Part shown: positions 63,300 to 64,000 of the stretch, one piece after another
Layout of the letters: every line of letters begins with the position of its first letter
Numbering within the stretch: position 1 is the stretch's first letter
Notes under the pieces: model-generated
What the model was told of the DNA's origin: nothing
Seen by the model: the letters and a program-made list of their open reading frames with translations, nothing else
The model's database searches: none
DNA from: Hypholoma sublateritium FD-334 SS-4
Lineage: Eukaryota > Basidiomycota > Agaricomycetes > Agaricales > Strophariaceae
Reading direction: 5' to 3'
NCBI GenBank assembly: GCA_000827495.1
Contig: KN817606.1
Location: 4,435 to 68,434, forward strand
Length of the DNA: 64,000 nt
Made by a program: the position numbers and the translations under genes

Positions 63300-63734
63300 A
63301 TGCCTATGATAGTGCTAGTCGACGACCAATCCCTGCCAGCCGCGCCGTACGTGGGCCTCCTCCCGCCCAATAACAAGGCCAAGCGCAATAGCAGCAAATT
63401 TGTGTACGGCTTTCCACTCCCTGATGAGTGGTTCCGGTTCCGGTACCTTCACGATCTGGATATCTCTGCGCTCGATGAAGAGGCCATCAAAGAAAAGCGA
63501 CGTTTATACAGGGGGATGCTCCTAGCTCACCTGGTATGGCTGTGCGACCAGATGGAGGGATGGGTGTGCAAGTGTCGCCCCGTTTCTGTGCGGACTTCAA
63601 CTGTGCCTGTGTGTTGGTTTCTGGTGATTGGGGTTCCCGGATGCAAGCCTTCGGCGGAGGACGTCGATAAACTCAGGGATACACTGTTGCTCTATGGTGT
63701 TACAGAGATTCCAAGATGGTACCCCAAGCACTGA
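63300..63734 (+). CDS. Unrecognised 144-aa protein, paralogue 2
   Basis: A single-exon frame from ATG 63300 (MPMIVLVDDQSLPAAPYVGL). It is the second member of the tandem pair with 62275-62706, about 1.0 kb downstream in the same orientation. Invariant features across the pair are the aromatic-rich FVYGFPL-DEWF core, the MEG-VCKC cysteines, CWFL-IG-PGC, and LRD...LYG...WYPK. Three or four conserved Cys without a secretion signal would suit a metal site or redox role, but this is speculation. It may belong to a lineage-specific gene family. Confidence 0.72.
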   Translation: MPMIVLVDDQSLPAAPYVGLLPPNNKAKRNSSKFVYGFPLPDEWFRFRYLHDLDISALDEEAIKEKRRLYRGMLLAHLVWLCDQMEGWVCKCRPVSVRTSTVPVCWFLVIGVPGCKPSAEDVDKLRDTLLLYGVTEIPRWYPKH

Positions 63735-64000
63735 AGCGAAGAGGTGACTACCTTACAATTTATTTCTTTTCCTTACAATTTACTTCAACGCTGCGCGTAG
63801 GAGCGGTCGGGGATCTTGAGGATGGATAAATAGCCAGGCGTGCGCAAGCGCTTCGGGACACATACACTGCGTTGGAAGCATACATGTACACTGAAGATTC
63901 GGATGAAGCAGAGCGCCGCAACACGTGGGCGAGAGGGCGTCATCGCGCGTCGCGCGGCTGGCAAAGAGAGCTATACCATATCCAGGGTGCATGACGTGGC
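63735..64000. other. Window edge, no supported gene
   Basis: A 70-codon minus frame (63992-63780) is open to near the edge and could be the 3' end of a gene continuing outside. It is too short to identify. Confidence 0.3.

Noticed and set aside
63780..63992. Minus frame with an ALAHAWL segment that recalls the end of a protein kinase
   Set aside because: Too short, and no other kinase motif is inside the window; only a longer sequence could decide.

Overview
The window looks like a chromosomal piece of a filamentous basidiomycete, most likely an Agaricomycete (mushroom or polypore type). Genes are dense and split by many 45-70 nt introns with GTRNGT donors, CTNAY branch points and YAG acceptors. 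Several families typical of Agaricomycetes are present: DUF6533 membrane protein, the HNH-nuclease family, F-box tandem arrays, a secreted GmrSD-type HNH protein, and Harbinger elements carrying a SANT-like second ORF. A few N bases point to a draft assembly. No identification below genus level is attempted.

Layout. 1-6.4 kb is transposon territory: a Copia remnant, a Myb/SANT-like relic gene, and a complete PIF/Harbinger element (3205-6326) with 88-bp terminal inverted repeats. 6.6-14.3 kb holds two conserved minus-strand genes, mitochondrial HSP60 and NBS1 (nibrin). Between them lie a decayed copy of the NBS1 last exon and an intron-rich stretch that may be an orphan gene. 14.5-19.1 kb is a tandem array of three F-box-like genes, the first dead. 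19.6-21.5 kb is an MCP2/ADCK1-type mitochondrial ABC1 kinase-like gene, whose 5' region recurs inverted downstream. 22.5-28.9 kb carries an FAD monooxygenase and a KDM4/JHDM3-type histone demethylase. 32.8-34.0 kb is a C2H2 zinc-finger regulator.

36.3-39.9 kb is the most interesting part. An Asx-homology (DEUBAD-like) protein gene lies tail-to-tail with a BAP1/Calypso/UCH37-type ubiquitin hydrolase that keeps its C-terminal ULD tail. In animals these two families are the partners of the histone H2A deubiquitinase PR-DUB. With KDM4 nearby, the window has a chromatin-modifier character, though physical proximity to KDM4 may be chance.

41.4-50.0 kb has a GH5 glycosidase, a secreted HNH (DUF1524) nuclease with a 9-nt microexon, the MID1 calcium-channel subunit, and a DUF6533 membrane protein. 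50.7-51.4 kb is a 750-bp palindromic CACTG-ended element. 52.9 kb is an intron-containing tRNA-Glu(CTC). 54.7-58.7 kb has an HNH-family gene and a beta-carbonic anhydrase whose first intron is interrupted by a 732-bp inverted-repeat element. The right end (61-64 kb) has another short element full of CAAGTTGG words and two tandem copies of an unrecognised 143-144 aa protein. Exon coordinates were read by eye from splice consensus and reading-frame continuity. No alignments or searches were run.
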